Below, piece after piece: positions 36,188-45,593 of a stretch of 64,000 bases of DNA (positions are counted from its first letter, which is position 1; every line of letters starts with the position of its first letter). The notes under the pieces were generated by a model. It searched no databases and was not told where the DNA came from. It saw only the letters and a list, made by a program, of their open reading frames with translations. Origin of the DNA: Leptospiraceae bacterium (lineage in GTDB: Bacteria > Spirochaetota > Leptospiria > Leptospirales > Leptospiraceae); the NCBI GenBank assembly GCA_024233835.1, contig JACKPC010000001.1:1-64000 (forward strand), written 5' to 3'. Made by a program: the position numbers and the translations under genes.

Positions 36188-37273
36188 GTGTATCCTATGT
36201 TTTGCAAGCGATGGTACCTACTCTTTTTTCTCATCCTGACTGTCTCCTGTACTTCTATTTTAGAACGTTCTATAGGGACAAAATTCCAATCAGAACTGTT
36301 ATATGACCCTTTTTATATTCTGTATACGGAACAAAGTAGGCAAAATTTCCAGGGTCTTGATTCCGGAGAAGTTTTTGAACTTTTAAAAAAATATTCCCAT
36401 TATACAAACTATCCCTCTCTGGAGCCCCTGGGAAGGCATGAGAGGCTTTGTAGCAGAGAAAGTGGGGCTTTTTCGTATAAGGAGCTAAATAATCTTGCAG
36501 TTTACCAGTTAAAAACAGGAACTATTTTTGCCGCGGAAAGAAATCTTCGCTCTGCCTTTCAACTTAAGAAAGACGAAAGGGTAATCTTTCTAAATCTTCT
36601 TCGCCTGTATTATATGGGGGATGCCTATAAAGAAGCCAGGAACTTGAGTACAGAATTTATCCTGCAATTCCGGAAAAATAGAAGCGGAATTTTTTCAGTT
36701 CTGAATGAATTTGAAGCCAGTCATCGCATAGAAGAAAGAATTTTATTCCTGGATGGTCTTTCCAAAGCAGAAGGCTTTGAGTTAGATGCCCTATCGGAGA
36801 TAGGAGAATACCTGCAAAAAAAAGGAGAGTATAATAAGGCCGCCTATTATTATGAGAAAGTCCTGGATCTTAACTCATTTCATAAAAAGGCACTTTTTGG
36901 AATGCTTTACATTTCTTTTGTAAAGGAAGAATATGAGAATGCTCTATTATACGGAAAACCTCTATTAGAAATTGGTAACTATCCTGAGTCTACTTTATAT
37001 TATATTGCAATGTGTGAATATGAGCTGGGAAAATATAAGGAAGCCCTGATTCATTTGAATAAAGCTCCTGAAAAAGAAAAATCTGAGCTGAACTTTCTTA
37101 TTCTCTGGAAAAATGTAATTTTATCTTCCGGCTTAACAGAAGATTTGCAAAAAATGAAGCCCTATTTGGATAAAATAGGGCAATCCCAAACAAGAAAAGA
37201 AATTTCAGAACTTGAGTTTCTTTTGAGCCCCTACGGAAAAGAAATGCGGGAAGATATATTCCGGGGTCATTAG
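36188..37273 (+). CDS. TPR-containing lipoprotein
   Basis: 361 aa from GTG at 36188 (or 358 from ATG at 36197; no clear ribosome site separates them). A signal peptide ends LTVSCTSILE. The body is TPR-like: NNLAVYQLKTGTIFAAERNLRSAFQLKKDER, IGEYLQKKGEYNKAAYYYEKVLDLN and YIAMCEYELGKYKEALIHLNKAP. Such lipoproteins are adaptors of envelope complexes. It diverges from rlpA across 130 nt. No partner is evident. Confidence 0.75.
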   Translation: MYPMFCKRWYLLFFLILTVSCTSILERSIGTKFQSELLYDPFYILYTEQSRQNFQGLDSGEVFELLKKYSHYTNYPSLEPLGRHERLCSRESGAFSYKELNNLAVYQLKTGTIFAAERNLRSAFQLKKDERVIFLNLLRLYYMGDAYKEARNLSTEFILQFRKNRSGIFSVLNEFEASHRIEERILFLDGLSKAEGFELDALSEIGEYLQKKGEYNKAAYYYEKVLDLNSFHKKALFGMLYISFVKEEYENALLYGKPLLEIGNYPESTLYYIAMCEYELGKYKEALIHLNKAPEKEKSELNFLILWKNVILSSGLTEDLQKMKPYLDKIGQSQTRKEISELEFLLSPYGKEMREDIFRGH

Positions 37274-37274
37274 A

Positions 37275-38810
37275 TCACAAAGCTTCTATAATCAGAAGGG
37301 TTCTGTCGTCAGTTAAGATTCCGGAAGAGAATACTTCCAATTCTTTGAAGACGGATTCTGTTAATTGCTCAATGGATAAATTTTTGTAACGAGATAAGAT
37401 TTGTATAAAACCCTCATAACCTAAAATTTCCTGCTGGTAATTCATACTCTCGAAATATCCATCTGAAAAAAAGATTAGCTTATCCCCCTTTTGCAGTTCT
37501 ATACTCTTTTCTATAAATCTTGGTTTTTCATGAAGAATTAACAGATCCCCTTCAGTTCGGATTACTTCCAAATTTCCGTTCCGAATTTTAACAAAGGGAG
37601 GATGCCCGGCACTTACATAGCTCAGCCTCTTTTTTTCTAAATCCAAATGCAAGAAAATAGAACTGATAAAATGCTCACTAACAAATGGTCTAACCGAAGA
37701 ATGAATGGTTTGTAAGCATTTTGCAGGCTCTTTGGGGTCTAAGTCTAAGTTTTTAAAAATAGCAATTGCCATAGCCGATACCATGGCAGATGAGATTCCG
37801 TGGCCGGATACATCTCCCATAAAGATATTTATATAATGTTCATTGATTTTTTTATAACTTAAAAAATCTCCTCCTATCTTTTCCATAGAACGACAATTTG
37901 CATAAATTTTCAAATGCGGACTTTGAGGGAATTTATCTTCAATCAATTTTTCCTGTGTTTTTCTTGCGAGTTCCATTTCATAATCAACTCTTTCGCAGAA
38001 TTGTTCAATGGTAGCTTCCTGCTTTTTTCTCAGGCTTATATCATACATGACACATAAGAATTGTTCTGTATCCGGAACTTCTATAATCGGTAAAGGGATT
38101 AGTTTTAAAGTGAAATCTTTTCCTGCATATTGTATTTCATATTCATGAAGCATTGCTGACTCATTATTTTTGAAAAAAGTCGCTACTTCGTTTAATCTGA
38201 GCTTTAAATATATATCCTGGGATATTAAAATACGATCATGGAATGAATGATTTAGCTCATCCTGAAATAACTCAATAAACATCTGGTTATAGTATATTAC
38301 ATCTTTTAGCGTATCATCAAAAATAAAAATTGCTTCCGGAGATAAAGAAAGAATTGTTTGAAGAAATCGTTTTTGAAAGTCTTTCGTCTCTAATTTATTT
38401 TTTATGATTTCCATTCTTTCAGAAAGGTAACGTTCTTTATCTTTTCCAAATAATAATTTGGCTTTAATTGATTCTAACAATTCCTTTTTCTTAAAGGGTT
38501 TTGTAATATAGTCATCTGCATTTAGATTCATTCCCTTTCTAACATCTTCACGAGTTGATTTTGCAGAAAGAAATAAAAAAGGTAGTGTTACCGTACTTTT
38601 TTCGGCACGAATTTTATTTAAAAGTTCATAGCCATCCATTACAGGCATCATGATATCACAGATCACAAAATCTACCGTTTCTTTTTGCATCATCTCCCAG
38701 GCAAGCTGACCGTTCTCTGCTTGTAGAATTTTGTAACCCTCATCTTCCAACATTTCTGCTATGTTTTCTCGAATTTCCTCTTCATCTTCAACTACCAAAA
38801 TTACTTCCAT
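37275..38810 (-). CDS. Response regulator with SpoIIE/RsbU-type phosphatase
   Basis: 511 aa from the ATG at 38810, which is better spaced from GGAG than the ATG two codons upstream. An N-terminal receiver (phospho-Asp in VICDIMMPVMDG, KPFKKKEL lysine) is followed by a PAS-like segment (about 145-270) and a PP2C-type SpoIIE phosphatase (about 300-510). The latter has NCRSMEKIGGDF, MGDVSGHGISSAMVSAMA and SDGYFES. Such proteins dephosphorylate anti-sigma antagonists. The start overlaps the end of the histidine kinase by 23 nt, so the two are a kinase/regulator pair. Confidence 0.92.
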   Translation of the reverse strand: MEVILVVEDEEEIRENIAEMLEDEGYKILQAENGQLAWEMMQKETVDFVICDIMMPVMDGYELLNKIRAEKSTVTLPFLFLSAKSTREDVRKGMNLNADDYITKPFKKKELLESIKAKLLFGKDKERYLSERMEIIKNKLETKDFQKRFLQTILSLSPEAIFIFDDTLKDVIYYNQMFIELFQDELNHSFHDRILISQDIYLKLRLNEVATFFKNNESAMLHEYEIQYAGKDFTLKLIPLPIIEVPDTEQFLCVMYDISLRKKQEATIEQFCERVDYEMELARKTQEKLIEDKFPQSPHLKIYANCRSMEKIGGDFLSYKKINEHYINIFMGDVSGHGISSAMVSAMAIAIFKNLDLDPKEPAKCLQTIHSSVRPFVSEHFISSIFLHLDLEKKRLSYVSAGHPPFVKIRNGNLEVIRTEGDLLILHEKPRFIEKSIELQKGDKLIFFSDGYFESMNYQQEILGYEGFIQILSRYKNLSIEQLTESVFKELEVFSSGILTDDRTLLIIEAL

Positions 38811-41154
38811 ATACATTTTCTCCGAGTTTAATAATAAATGTGGTTCCTTTCTGTCTATTGGACCTAAAACTTAAAGTGCCCCTGTGATTTTCGATAAGTT
38901 GCTTTGCAATCACAAGTCCTAAACCTGTACCATTAATTCCTCCAGTATTACTGGCACGGTAAAATGTTGTAAATATTTTATCTTTTTCAGTATCCGGTAT
39001 TCCTATACCATAATCTCTGATTTTTATCAGTATTCCTGAACTCTTAAATTTCAATAATATTTCAGGAGGAGGACAATCTTTGGAATATTTAAAAGCATTT
39101 GCAATGAGATTAATTAAAGCATTTCGCATGTTAGATATATCAATAAATACTTCTCTCTCTTTATTTTTTATTATAAGCTTTGCTTTTCTTTTATCTTCCA
39201 TATCTAAAAAATTTTCTTCTAAAATTTTTTCCAATAAAACGGTCAAATATACTTTTTCCGGCTTAAATGGCATTCTACCTGCTTCAATTCGACCCAGTAT
39301 CAAAACATCATTGAGTAAGCTTACAATTCTTTCTATCGAACTATTAATTCTTGCAAAGTGCTTATTAAATTTTTCTTCAATCTCTTCGTCATGAATGAAG
39401 GGTATCTTATCTGTAAGTATTTCGATACTCGATTGTATGGTAGTTAGAGGGGTTTTGAATTGATGGGAGGCTGTATTTACAAAAGAAGTTTTTAATTCAT
39501 TTAATTCTTTTTCCTTCCTTAAGGCATCCTTTAATTTTTTCTCGGCTTCTTTCTGCTCGGTAATATCGAAACAGATACTTAAGTATTGAAAGGCCCGGTA
39601 ATTGTCATCTAAAAATGGAATAATCGTTGCATCTAACCAGGAAAGGGTCCCACTCTTTGCTTTATTACAAATTTCTCCTTTCCATACCTTTCCTTTTTTT
39701 ATTGTATCCCATAAGTTGGTAAAAAACTCTTTTGAATGTACTCCGGATTTAAACAGGCTCGGAGTTTTACCAATTAAATCTTCCCTGTTGAAACCGAAGG
39801 TATGACAGAGTTTATCATTTACATAGGAAATCTCTCCCCTATCATTGGTGTAAAAAACGATGGAAGATTTTTCTATAGCCGTATGGTAGGAGCTTACATT
39901 TCGATAGGCACTTTCAAGTTCGAGGACAGCTTTTTTTCTTTCAATAATTTCATTTTCTAATTGTTCATTCTTTGTTTGTAGCTCCAGGGATCTTTCTAAA
40001 ATTTTTTTTTCTAACTCCTCGTTTAAATCTACTATGGTTTTTTCATAGAGTTTCCGTTTATGAATATCGACTAATGTGCATAACCAGGCGATTTTCTTCT
40101 TACTCTTTCTTTGCAAAGGAACGCTGATTAATTGAAAAAATTTTCCTTCCGGGTAGTCTATAGTTTTTATAAGAAGCTCTTCTTCCCACTTCTGTTTTGT
40201 TGTTATGGAGGGGATTTTACTTTTTATAATCTGCAATGCTTCTTTTAAATTATTTGCCTGTGAATTAACTTTTATTATATTCAATAATTCATCTATTACG
40301 TAATACGCATTTTCTGAGTTTGCCAGAATGGCTTCTTTTAAAATTTTTTCTTCTTCAAATTTCTTTTCAATTCTTACTTTTTCGGTTACATCCCGAATAG
40401 TAATCAGAGCCGTATTCGGATTTGTAAAATAGCTCACAATAGGTATAATTCTTATATCATACCAGGCTTCTTCTTTGTCGTCCTTGTATCGAACAATATT
40501 TGGACTTTCTCCCAATAAAGCCTGCTCCACAGAAGGCTTTAATAATTCATAAAAATCCTCAGGCCAGATTTCCTGAATTTTCTTTCCTGAAAATTCTCCG
40601 ATGTTGGAAAATAATCCCGAATTTTTACTCTTCCAGACATTTAAAAATTGGTATTGATTATCTATCTCGAAAACTATATTATCTATTGAACGGATAAGAG
40701 CATCCATTCTTAAATTGTTTCTGACAAGCTCCTTTTGTAATTCAGCACTTTCTGAAAATTCAAAACCCAGTCCGAAGATCTCATTTAATTCCCCTTTTTC
40801 ATTTTGTACGGGACGAAATTCCCAGTTAACCCATTTAATAGAACCTTCCTCCGTTACCATGCGGATGGATAATTGTTCTATAGATACGTTCTCATTCATG
40901 AGTTTATTTAAAAGGTATTTAAAAGAAGGCAGGTCATCGGGGTAAACATTGGAAAAAACATTCAGATCCCGATATGTTTTAGAAACAGAAAAGAAACATT
41001 GCAAAAATGATGTATTTACTAACTTATAAGTAAAGTTGGTATGAAGTGATATACTAAAAGTGGAAAAAGCAAGGAGAGTTTCGTTTAGCTTTTTTAGGCG
41101 ATGAATCTCTCCTTCCTTTTGCTCAAGTAATTGTCTGAACTCATCGGGTTCCAT
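38788..41154 (-). CDS. PAS-domain histidine kinase
   Basis: 788 aa without obvious membrane helices, so probably cytoplasmic. An N-terminal coiled coil and several PAS/PAC modules (about 25-140, 150-260, 275-370, 420-540) precede the kinase core. The H-box is TASHQFKTPLTTIQSSIEIL, the N-box is RNALINLIANAFKYSKDCP, and the G-box is GTGLGLVIAKQLIENHRG. It would sense an internal or membrane-permeable signal. It should phosphorylate the receiver of the overlapping downstream gene, an REC-PAS-SpoIIE phosphatase. Confidence 0.92.
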   Translation of the reverse strand: MEPDEFRQLLEQKEGEIHRLKKLNETLLAFSTFSISLHTNFTYKLVNTSFLQCFFSVSKTYRDLNVFSNVYPDDLPSFKYLLNKLMNENVSIEQLSIRMVTEEGSIKWVNWEFRPVQNEKGELNEIFGLGFEFSESAELQKELVRNNLRMDALIRSIDNIVFEIDNQYQFLNVWKSKNSGLFSNIGEFSGKKIQEIWPEDFYELLKPSVEQALLGESPNIVRYKDDKEEAWYDIRIIPIVSYFTNPNTALITIRDVTEKVRIEKKFEEEKILKEAILANSENAYYVIDELLNIIKVNSQANNLKEALQIIKSKIPSITTKQKWEEELLIKTIDYPEGKFFQLISVPLQRKSKKKIAWLCTLVDIHKRKLYEKTIVDLNEELEKKILERSLELQTKNEQLENEIIERKKAVLELESAYRNVSSYHTAIEKSSIVFYTNDRGEISYVNDKLCHTFGFNREDLIGKTPSLFKSGVHSKEFFTNLWDTIKKGKVWKGEICNKAKSGTLSWLDATIIPFLDDNYRAFQYLSICFDITEQKEAEKKLKDALRKEKELNELKTSFVNTASHQFKTPLTTIQSSIEILTDKIPFIHDEEIEEKFNKHFARINSSIERIVSLLNDVLILGRIEAGRMPFKPEKVYLTVLLEKILEENFLDMEDKRKAKLIIKNKEREVFIDISNMRNALINLIANAFKYSKDCPPPEILLKFKSSGILIKIRDYGIGIPDTEKDKIFTTFYRASNTGGINGTGLGLVIAKQLIENHRGTLSFRSNRQKGTTFIIKLGENVYGSNFGS

Positions 41155-41252
41155 ATCTCCATATCTACAAACCGAAACTCTAAATTCAAGCTGAATAAAT
41201 TTTATTTATATCATTGGATAACTTTTCCCCAATCAAAATAAAAAGAATTTAA

Positions 41253-42545
41253 TCAGGGGCAACTTAGTTCCACATTGATCTGCTGACGAACCGGGAATGA
41301 CGGCACATTAAATTCGGTTTCCCTGATTTTTGTTTCCGGGTAGCCGTCCGCCAGAGAAGTTCCATTGAGTCTTGTGAGATCTCCGAGGCAAAACAATTTA
41401 TAATCTCCCTCGTGAATATACTTAATTTCACTACTTCCATTTTGAACGGGACTTGCAGCTAAAGGGAGTTGCTTTAAGTATATTTCCGGGTCCACTTCAA
41501 CTTCTTCTTTTCTGTAAATTGCATAATAATGGGTGCGGGACTTGGTTCCTCCGCTGATGTATAACCTGGCAGCAAACTCCGGATAAATAACCCTGGAACG
41601 GATGAGAAGGTTTCCCCCCATATCGAGCTCACCTTTATGTTCTTTTCTCCAGTCACTGAAAGCTACCATCGTTCTGTCTACTCCGAGAGGAGTATTATAA
41701 GAATGTACCATTAAATTTTCTTTGATATTCATCCGTATTTCTAAAATGAAAGGGTCATAGCCGGCTCGAATTTCCATATCCTTTTGTCCCGGCTGGAGGG
41801 CATAAAAAAGAGGAAACATGGCCGGAGTTCGGCTTTCTTTTTCTGCATCGATGGTGCCGGGGTCATAGTTCGTCCTGTAAATAATATTAGAACCACTTAC
41901 TTCATAATTGTCGAATCGTTCGTTGGTTAACTGGGCCCCCTGTTCTTTTGCCCAGCCTGTAACAAAAGAGCGAAAGTAAACACCGGCATAATAGTACTGG
42001 GTTCCATTAACCTGGTTTATCGTTTCTGCGGTGGGATCGACGGAAGGGTATTTCGCACCGCTGCCATTAAAGAAATCCACAATTTGAAAATACCCGGTCT
42101 CTTCACAGCCGGTTTTTCCCAGACCGTAGGGAACATTGCAGTAGACCTGCCTGTAAGGAGCTATGAAATCCCAGAATTTCTTGGATTCACTAATACTGGT
42201 AATTCCATCAATCCCGGCAAAACCTTCCCGATATTTGGAAGAAATACGTACTTCACCAATGTCTATAAAGATAGGCAGGTCTTTGGCGTAGGGAAGTTCT
42301 CCGAGATCAAAGGCCGGATCCAGACCATCACCGGCATCATCGAGATATAGCTGGCCTGTTCCATTATTGTATTCATCAAAACCGAGGGGGTTGTCACTGG
42401 CATAGGTACCCTTTAAAAGGAGTAACATTCTCTGGTTAAAAAGGGTGCTAATGACAGGATAGGGTGTATTACTGGCATTCCCTCCTGTTAAAACCTCACA
42501 GTGAAGCTGAAATAATAAAAAAAGAAATAAAAAACTTTTTCTCAT
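41253..42545 (-). CDS. Lipoprotein of unknown function
   Basis: 430 aa. The signal peptide MRKSFLFLFLLFQLHCEV ends in a lipobox with Cys at 16. The mature protein is extracellular-looking: rich in Asn, Gly, Tyr and Asp, with DDAGDGLDP near residue 70. Two Cys pairs are visible (YCNVPYGLGKTGCEE, LFCLGD). It resembles large leptospiral surface lipoproteins, but I cannot name a family. The beta-barrel gene upstream is 10 nt away in the same direction, so they are probably co-transcribed. Confidence 0.75.
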   Translation of the reverse strand: MRKSFLFLFLLFQLHCEVLTGGNASNTPYPVISTLFNQRMLLLLKGTYASDNPLGFDEYNNGTGQLYLDDAGDGLDPAFDLGELPYAKDLPIFIDIGEVRISSKYREGFAGIDGITSISESKKFWDFIAPYRQVYCNVPYGLGKTGCEETGYFQIVDFFNGSGAKYPSVDPTAETINQVNGTQYYYAGVYFRSFVTGWAKEQGAQLTNERFDNYEVSGSNIIYRTNYDPGTIDAEKESRTPAMFPLFYALQPGQKDMEIRAGYDPFILEIRMNIKENLMVHSYNTPLGVDRTMVAFSDWRKEHKGELDMGGNLLIRSRVIYPEFAARLYISGGTKSRTHYYAIYRKEEVEVDPEIYLKQLPLAASPVQNGSSEIKYIHEGDYKLFCLGDLTRLNGTSLADGYPETKIRETEFNVPSFPVRQQINVELSCP

Positions 42546-42555
42546 AAAACTCTCC

Positions 42556-43179
42556 TCAAAGAATAAAACTTACCATCAAACCAAAATGAAAAAACTGACC
42601 ATCCTTCAGGCGATAGTGATTGGGATTTGTTAAACGAAGGTCCTCATAGGGAGATGTATAGGGATACTGCGTGGCAGAGGGAGGAGAAAGATTGATTTTT
42701 TCGAAAATATGATGGTAGTCAATTCTCAAACCAATCCGAATTTTTTTACCGGCAACAAAACTAATCTCGGTACCTAAAAAGCCCATAGGATCCCAGCGGG
42801 CTGTGTTAGCGGGTCTTGCCAGAACATAAGCGGCTCCTCCACCTGCCTTGAGGAATAGAGAAACCGGGAGTTCTGCCGGAACTTTGTAATCTATGGCTCC
42901 AAAGAGAGGGATCGTCGTAAGGGCTCTTTCGGTTCTCGAAAGGTAATTAGAAAGGCTTCCTCCTACTTCTGTGTAGAAGTTCGGGTAGGATCCCCATTGG
43001 AATCTACCAAAAAGACCGGCTCCGAGGGTTGTATTCAGGGCTCGACCTGTATCGGTTCCGGGAAACGGATTAGAAGCACCCAACCAGAAGCCAATTTCGG
43101 TTTTTGGATTCTCTATCTGGGCATGTATCGAGGAATAAAAAAAAAGGCAGAAGATTATAGGAAACTGTAAATACTTCAT
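42556..43179 (-). CDS. Outer-membrane beta-barrel protein
   Basis: 207 aa from the ATG at 43179, whose signal peptide runs to SSIHAQIENPK; the longer frame to 43296 reads through a basic stretch. Alternating hydrophobic strands are clear: TEIGFWLGASNPFPG, LGAGLFGRFQWGSYPNFYTEVGG and KIRIGLRIDYHHIFEKINL. The C-terminus FHFGLMVSFIL ends in the hydrophobic strand needed for BAM insertion. It probably pairs with the downstream lipoprotein. Confidence 0.75.
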   Translation of the reverse strand: MKYLQFPIIFCLFFYSSIHAQIENPKTEIGFWLGASNPFPGTDTGRALNTTLGAGLFGRFQWGSYPNFYTEVGGSLSNYLSRTERALTTIPLFGAIDYKVPAELPVSLFLKAGGGAAYVLARPANTARWDPMGFLGTEISFVAGKKIRIGLRIDYHHIFEKINLSPPSATQYPYTSPYEDLRLTNPNHYRLKDGQFFHFGLMVSFIL

Positions 43180-43309
43180 TCTATAGAAAACTCTTATACC
43201 ACAAAAATAGCTTGGTAATTTTCGGCAATGTTTATCTGAAAGCCGAAATTCTCTTCCTGAAGCCTTCTTTTTCTTTACAGCTACATCATAAAGCAAAGCC
43301 TTGGGAGAA

Positions 43310-44251
43310 ATGAATAAAGTCGGACTTTTCTTTTTCGTGACTTTCCTTCCTTTAAGTCTGGGTTTTTTAGCAAGGCGACAGGGATTTTTAAAAGAAGAGA
43401 GGGGAAAGTTTCTCTTTTTAATAGGTATGATTTTTTTTGAAAGCCCTATAGTAGTCCTGATTCTCTGGAAACTTACATTAAATAGGGATTATTTATATCT
43501 TCCTTTATTAGGATTTTCTCTGGTACTATTCGCAGGGCTTACCGGTTTTGGATTTGCAAAGAAACTTTTTCGAGAAAAAAAAGAGCAGGGAGCTATGGTT
43601 CTGGCTTCAGCCTTATCGAATCAGGGTTTTTTACTGGGAGGTTTCATCTGTTTCTTGTTTTTCGGTCAGGAAGGGTATGCCTTAAGTGTAGTCTACATCC
43701 TCTATTTTCACTTTACGATCTTTTTTATTTGTTTTCCGGTGGCTCGATATTTTTCCAGTTCGGAAACGATTTCCCTTTTGAAAATGATTCGTAATACTTT
43801 ATTTGATATTCGCTCTCTTCCCATGCTCGCACTTATCTTCGGGGTTTTATTAAATCTATTGAATGTTCCTTTTTCTGAGCAGCTTACCGGAATTTTAGAT
43901 TTTGTGATTCCCTTTACCACATTTTATTTTATGTTTTCCATAGGCCTACAACTTCGTCTGGAATTCAGCTATTTTTTCCGGAGAGAAGCATATATTATCT
44001 GGTTAATCAAATTCATTCTGACTCCTCTATTAGCTTATTTAATTATTTTATATACAGGTATGAAGGGCCTGGTGGCAAAAATAATCTTCATAGAATCTTT
44101 TACTCCGGCGGCTGCTTACTCGATTATGATATCAACTCTGTTTGACCTCGATAAAGCTCTTGCCAGCCGTTTATTTGTTACCAGCACCCTATTTTTTCTA
44201 TTTATTATTTTTCCTATTGTAGTGTTTTTACTAAATGTCCTGACATTTTGA
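43310..44251 (+). CDS. AEC (auxin efflux carrier)-family transporter
   Basis: 313 aa with about ten hydrophobic helices, the AEC/bile-acid-transporter fold. Family traits include LGFLARRQGFLKEE at the first helix, the early ALSNQGFLLGGF segment (the AEC counterpart is ANxGFLGxP), and the late EsFTPAAAYSIMIS segment with the broken helix. Substrates in this family are usually malate or other organic anions and cannot be told here. The ATG at 43310 follows GGGAGAA closely. Confidence 0.75.
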   Translation: MNKVGLFFFVTFLPLSLGFLARRQGFLKEERGKFLFLIGMIFFESPIVVLILWKLTLNRDYLYLPLLGFSLVLFAGLTGFGFAKKLFREKKEQGAMVLASALSNQGFLLGGFICFLFFGQEGYALSVVYILYFHFTIFFICFPVARYFSSSETISLLKMIRNTLFDIRSLPMLALIFGVLLNLLNVPFSEQLTGILDFVIPFTTFYFMFSIGLQLRLEFSYFFRREAYIIWLIKFILTPLLAYLIILYTGMKGLVAKIIFIESFTPAAAYSIMISTLFDLDKALASRLFVTSTLFFLFIIFPIVVFLLNVLTF

Positions 44252-44310
44252 AACGCTTCTTTTGAAAATAATGTTCTTGGCTATCACAAGCCTATAAATG
44301 CAGTGGATGT

Positions 44311-45162
44311 ATGAAGCTGGATCATTTACTCACAGTAAGAGCCGGGTTACAGAATTGCCAGGATTGTAAGGGAGTCGGGATTATTCTCGATGAGCTTTTA
44401 CCGGGAAGTCGATCAGGAGAATTGGCTGCCTGTCACTGTATGACTGATTCCTGTAAAACCTGTTTTTCGAAAGGTAAGGCTCCTTATCTTTCCTATGACT
44501 CGGAACGGGACAGAATGGTTCCCTGTGAGTGTCATGAAGCGAGGGTGCATATCAGCCGTTTGAATACGCTTATGGGCAGGGCAAAGATTCCCTCGAAATA
44601 TCGCTTTCGTTTTTTATCGTCCATCGACTTTGAAGGAGATTCCATGATATCTCTTCTGGCTGCCTGTGATTGGGCCGATGAACTGGTAAATCACTTCCCT
44701 GATACGGCTTACTGGAAAAATCGAAAAAAGGGAATGCATCTCTGGGGTGGAACCGGTTCCGGGAAGACACTTCTTGCCTGTGCAATATTGAATGAACTCA
44801 TTTTTCGCTACGGGATCAAATGCCGGTATGTTAAAATTAATGATTTTCTAAACAGTCTCCGGGAAACCTATCAAAAAACTTCGGAATTTCACGGTCAGGA
44901 AAGGTCTATTGGTGAAGAATTTATGAGTGTGGATGTGCTGGTCATCGATGATTTCGGGGTTCAGAAAGATACAGAATGGGCCAATTCCAAGCTCTATGAT
45001 CTGATAGATTCTCGTTACGAAAGAGAAAAGACAACTCTCTTAACTTCCAATGATTCTCCGGAGGAATGGAAGGAGAGAGGAGAAGGCAGGGTTTATTCGA
45101 GGCTCTGTGAAATGACTCAAGATCTACATATTGAATGTCCGGATTACCGCTTGAGGTTCTAA
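44311..45162 (+). CDS. DnaC/IstB-like AAA+ ATPase with N-terminal cysteine cluster
   Basis: 283 aa. The first 80 residues contain paired Cys motifs (CQDCKG, CHCMTDSCKTCF, CECH), probably zinc-binding as in replication-initiation helicase loaders. The AAA+ part has Walker A GGTGSGKTLLA (about 147-157) and Walker B VLVIDDFGVQ, with sensor-like LLTSNDS. DnaC/DnaI/IstB proteins load helicases or serve transposases; no transposase is adjacent. Its TAA overlaps the folK ATG (TAATG), and folK in turn overlaps panB, giving a tightly coupled operon of unrelated functions. Confidence 0.8.
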   Translation: MKLDHLLTVRAGLQNCQDCKGVGIILDELLPGSRSGELAACHCMTDSCKTCFSKGKAPYLSYDSERDRMVPCECHEARVHISRLNTLMGRAKIPSKYRFRFLSSIDFEGDSMISLLAACDWADELVNHFPDTAYWKNRKKGMHLWGGTGSGKTLLACAILNELIFRYGIKCRYVKINDFLNSLRETYQKTSEFHGQERSIGEEFMSVDVLVIDDFGVQKDTEWANSKLYDLIDSRYEREKTTLLTSNDSPEEWKERGEGRVYSRLCEMTQDLHIECPDYRLRF

Positions 45163-45593
45163 TGCCAAAACTTGCCTTTATCAGCATCGGTTCAAATATG
45201 GGGGATAGGAATCAATATATTCGACTTTCCTTATGCAATATAAAAGTTCTGCCACAAACCCATCTTCTTAAAGTTTCCCGGATTATGGAAACAAAAGCCC
45301 TGGAGGTTGTCGAGCAGCCGGATTTTTTAAACTGCATTGCCAAAATCCAGACCTCCCTCGAACCTCTTGAGCTTTTAAAAGAACTACAAAAAATGGAAGT
45401 GGAAATTGGAAGAATCAGACGGTACGACAAAGGCCCCAGGGAAATTGACCTGGATATCCTTTCGTATGGCAGATGCAAAATAGAAGAAGCTATATTAAAG
45501 ATACCACATCATTCTTTATATACAAGACCCTTTATCCGGGAACTTCTGGAAGAAATGGGAGAAGATGAACCCTATAAGGTGGAATCACGATGA
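45162..45593 (+). CDS. folK: 2-amino-4-hydroxy-6-hydroxymethyldihydropteridine pyrophosphokinase
   Basis: 143 aa from the ATG at 45162 that overlaps the upstream TAA; the longer frame runs into the previous gene. It transfers pyrophosphate from ATP to the pterin in folate synthesis. HPPK motifs are AFISIGSNMGDR, PDFLNCIAKIQTSLEP and the signature RYDKGPREIDLDIL with the Mg-binding Asp pair, then IPHHSLYTRPFI. Complete, if slightly short. Confidence 0.95.
   Translation: MPKLAFISIGSNMGDRNQYIRLSLCNIKVLPQTHLLKVSRIMETKALEVVEQPDFLNCIAKIQTSLEPLELLKELQKMEVEIGRIRRYDKGPREIDLDILSYGRCKIEEAILKIPHHSLYTRPFIRELLEEMGEDEPYKVESR

Noticed and set aside
42051..42350. 88-aa frame inside the 41253-42545 lipoprotein region
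   Set aside because: Opposite-strand shadow of a supported lipoprotein gene.
44311..45162. DnaC-like ATPase as an IS21 IstB
   Set aside because: No IstA transposase or inverted repeats are nearby, and the Cys cluster with the folK/panB coupling points to a chromosomal helicase-loader-like gene.
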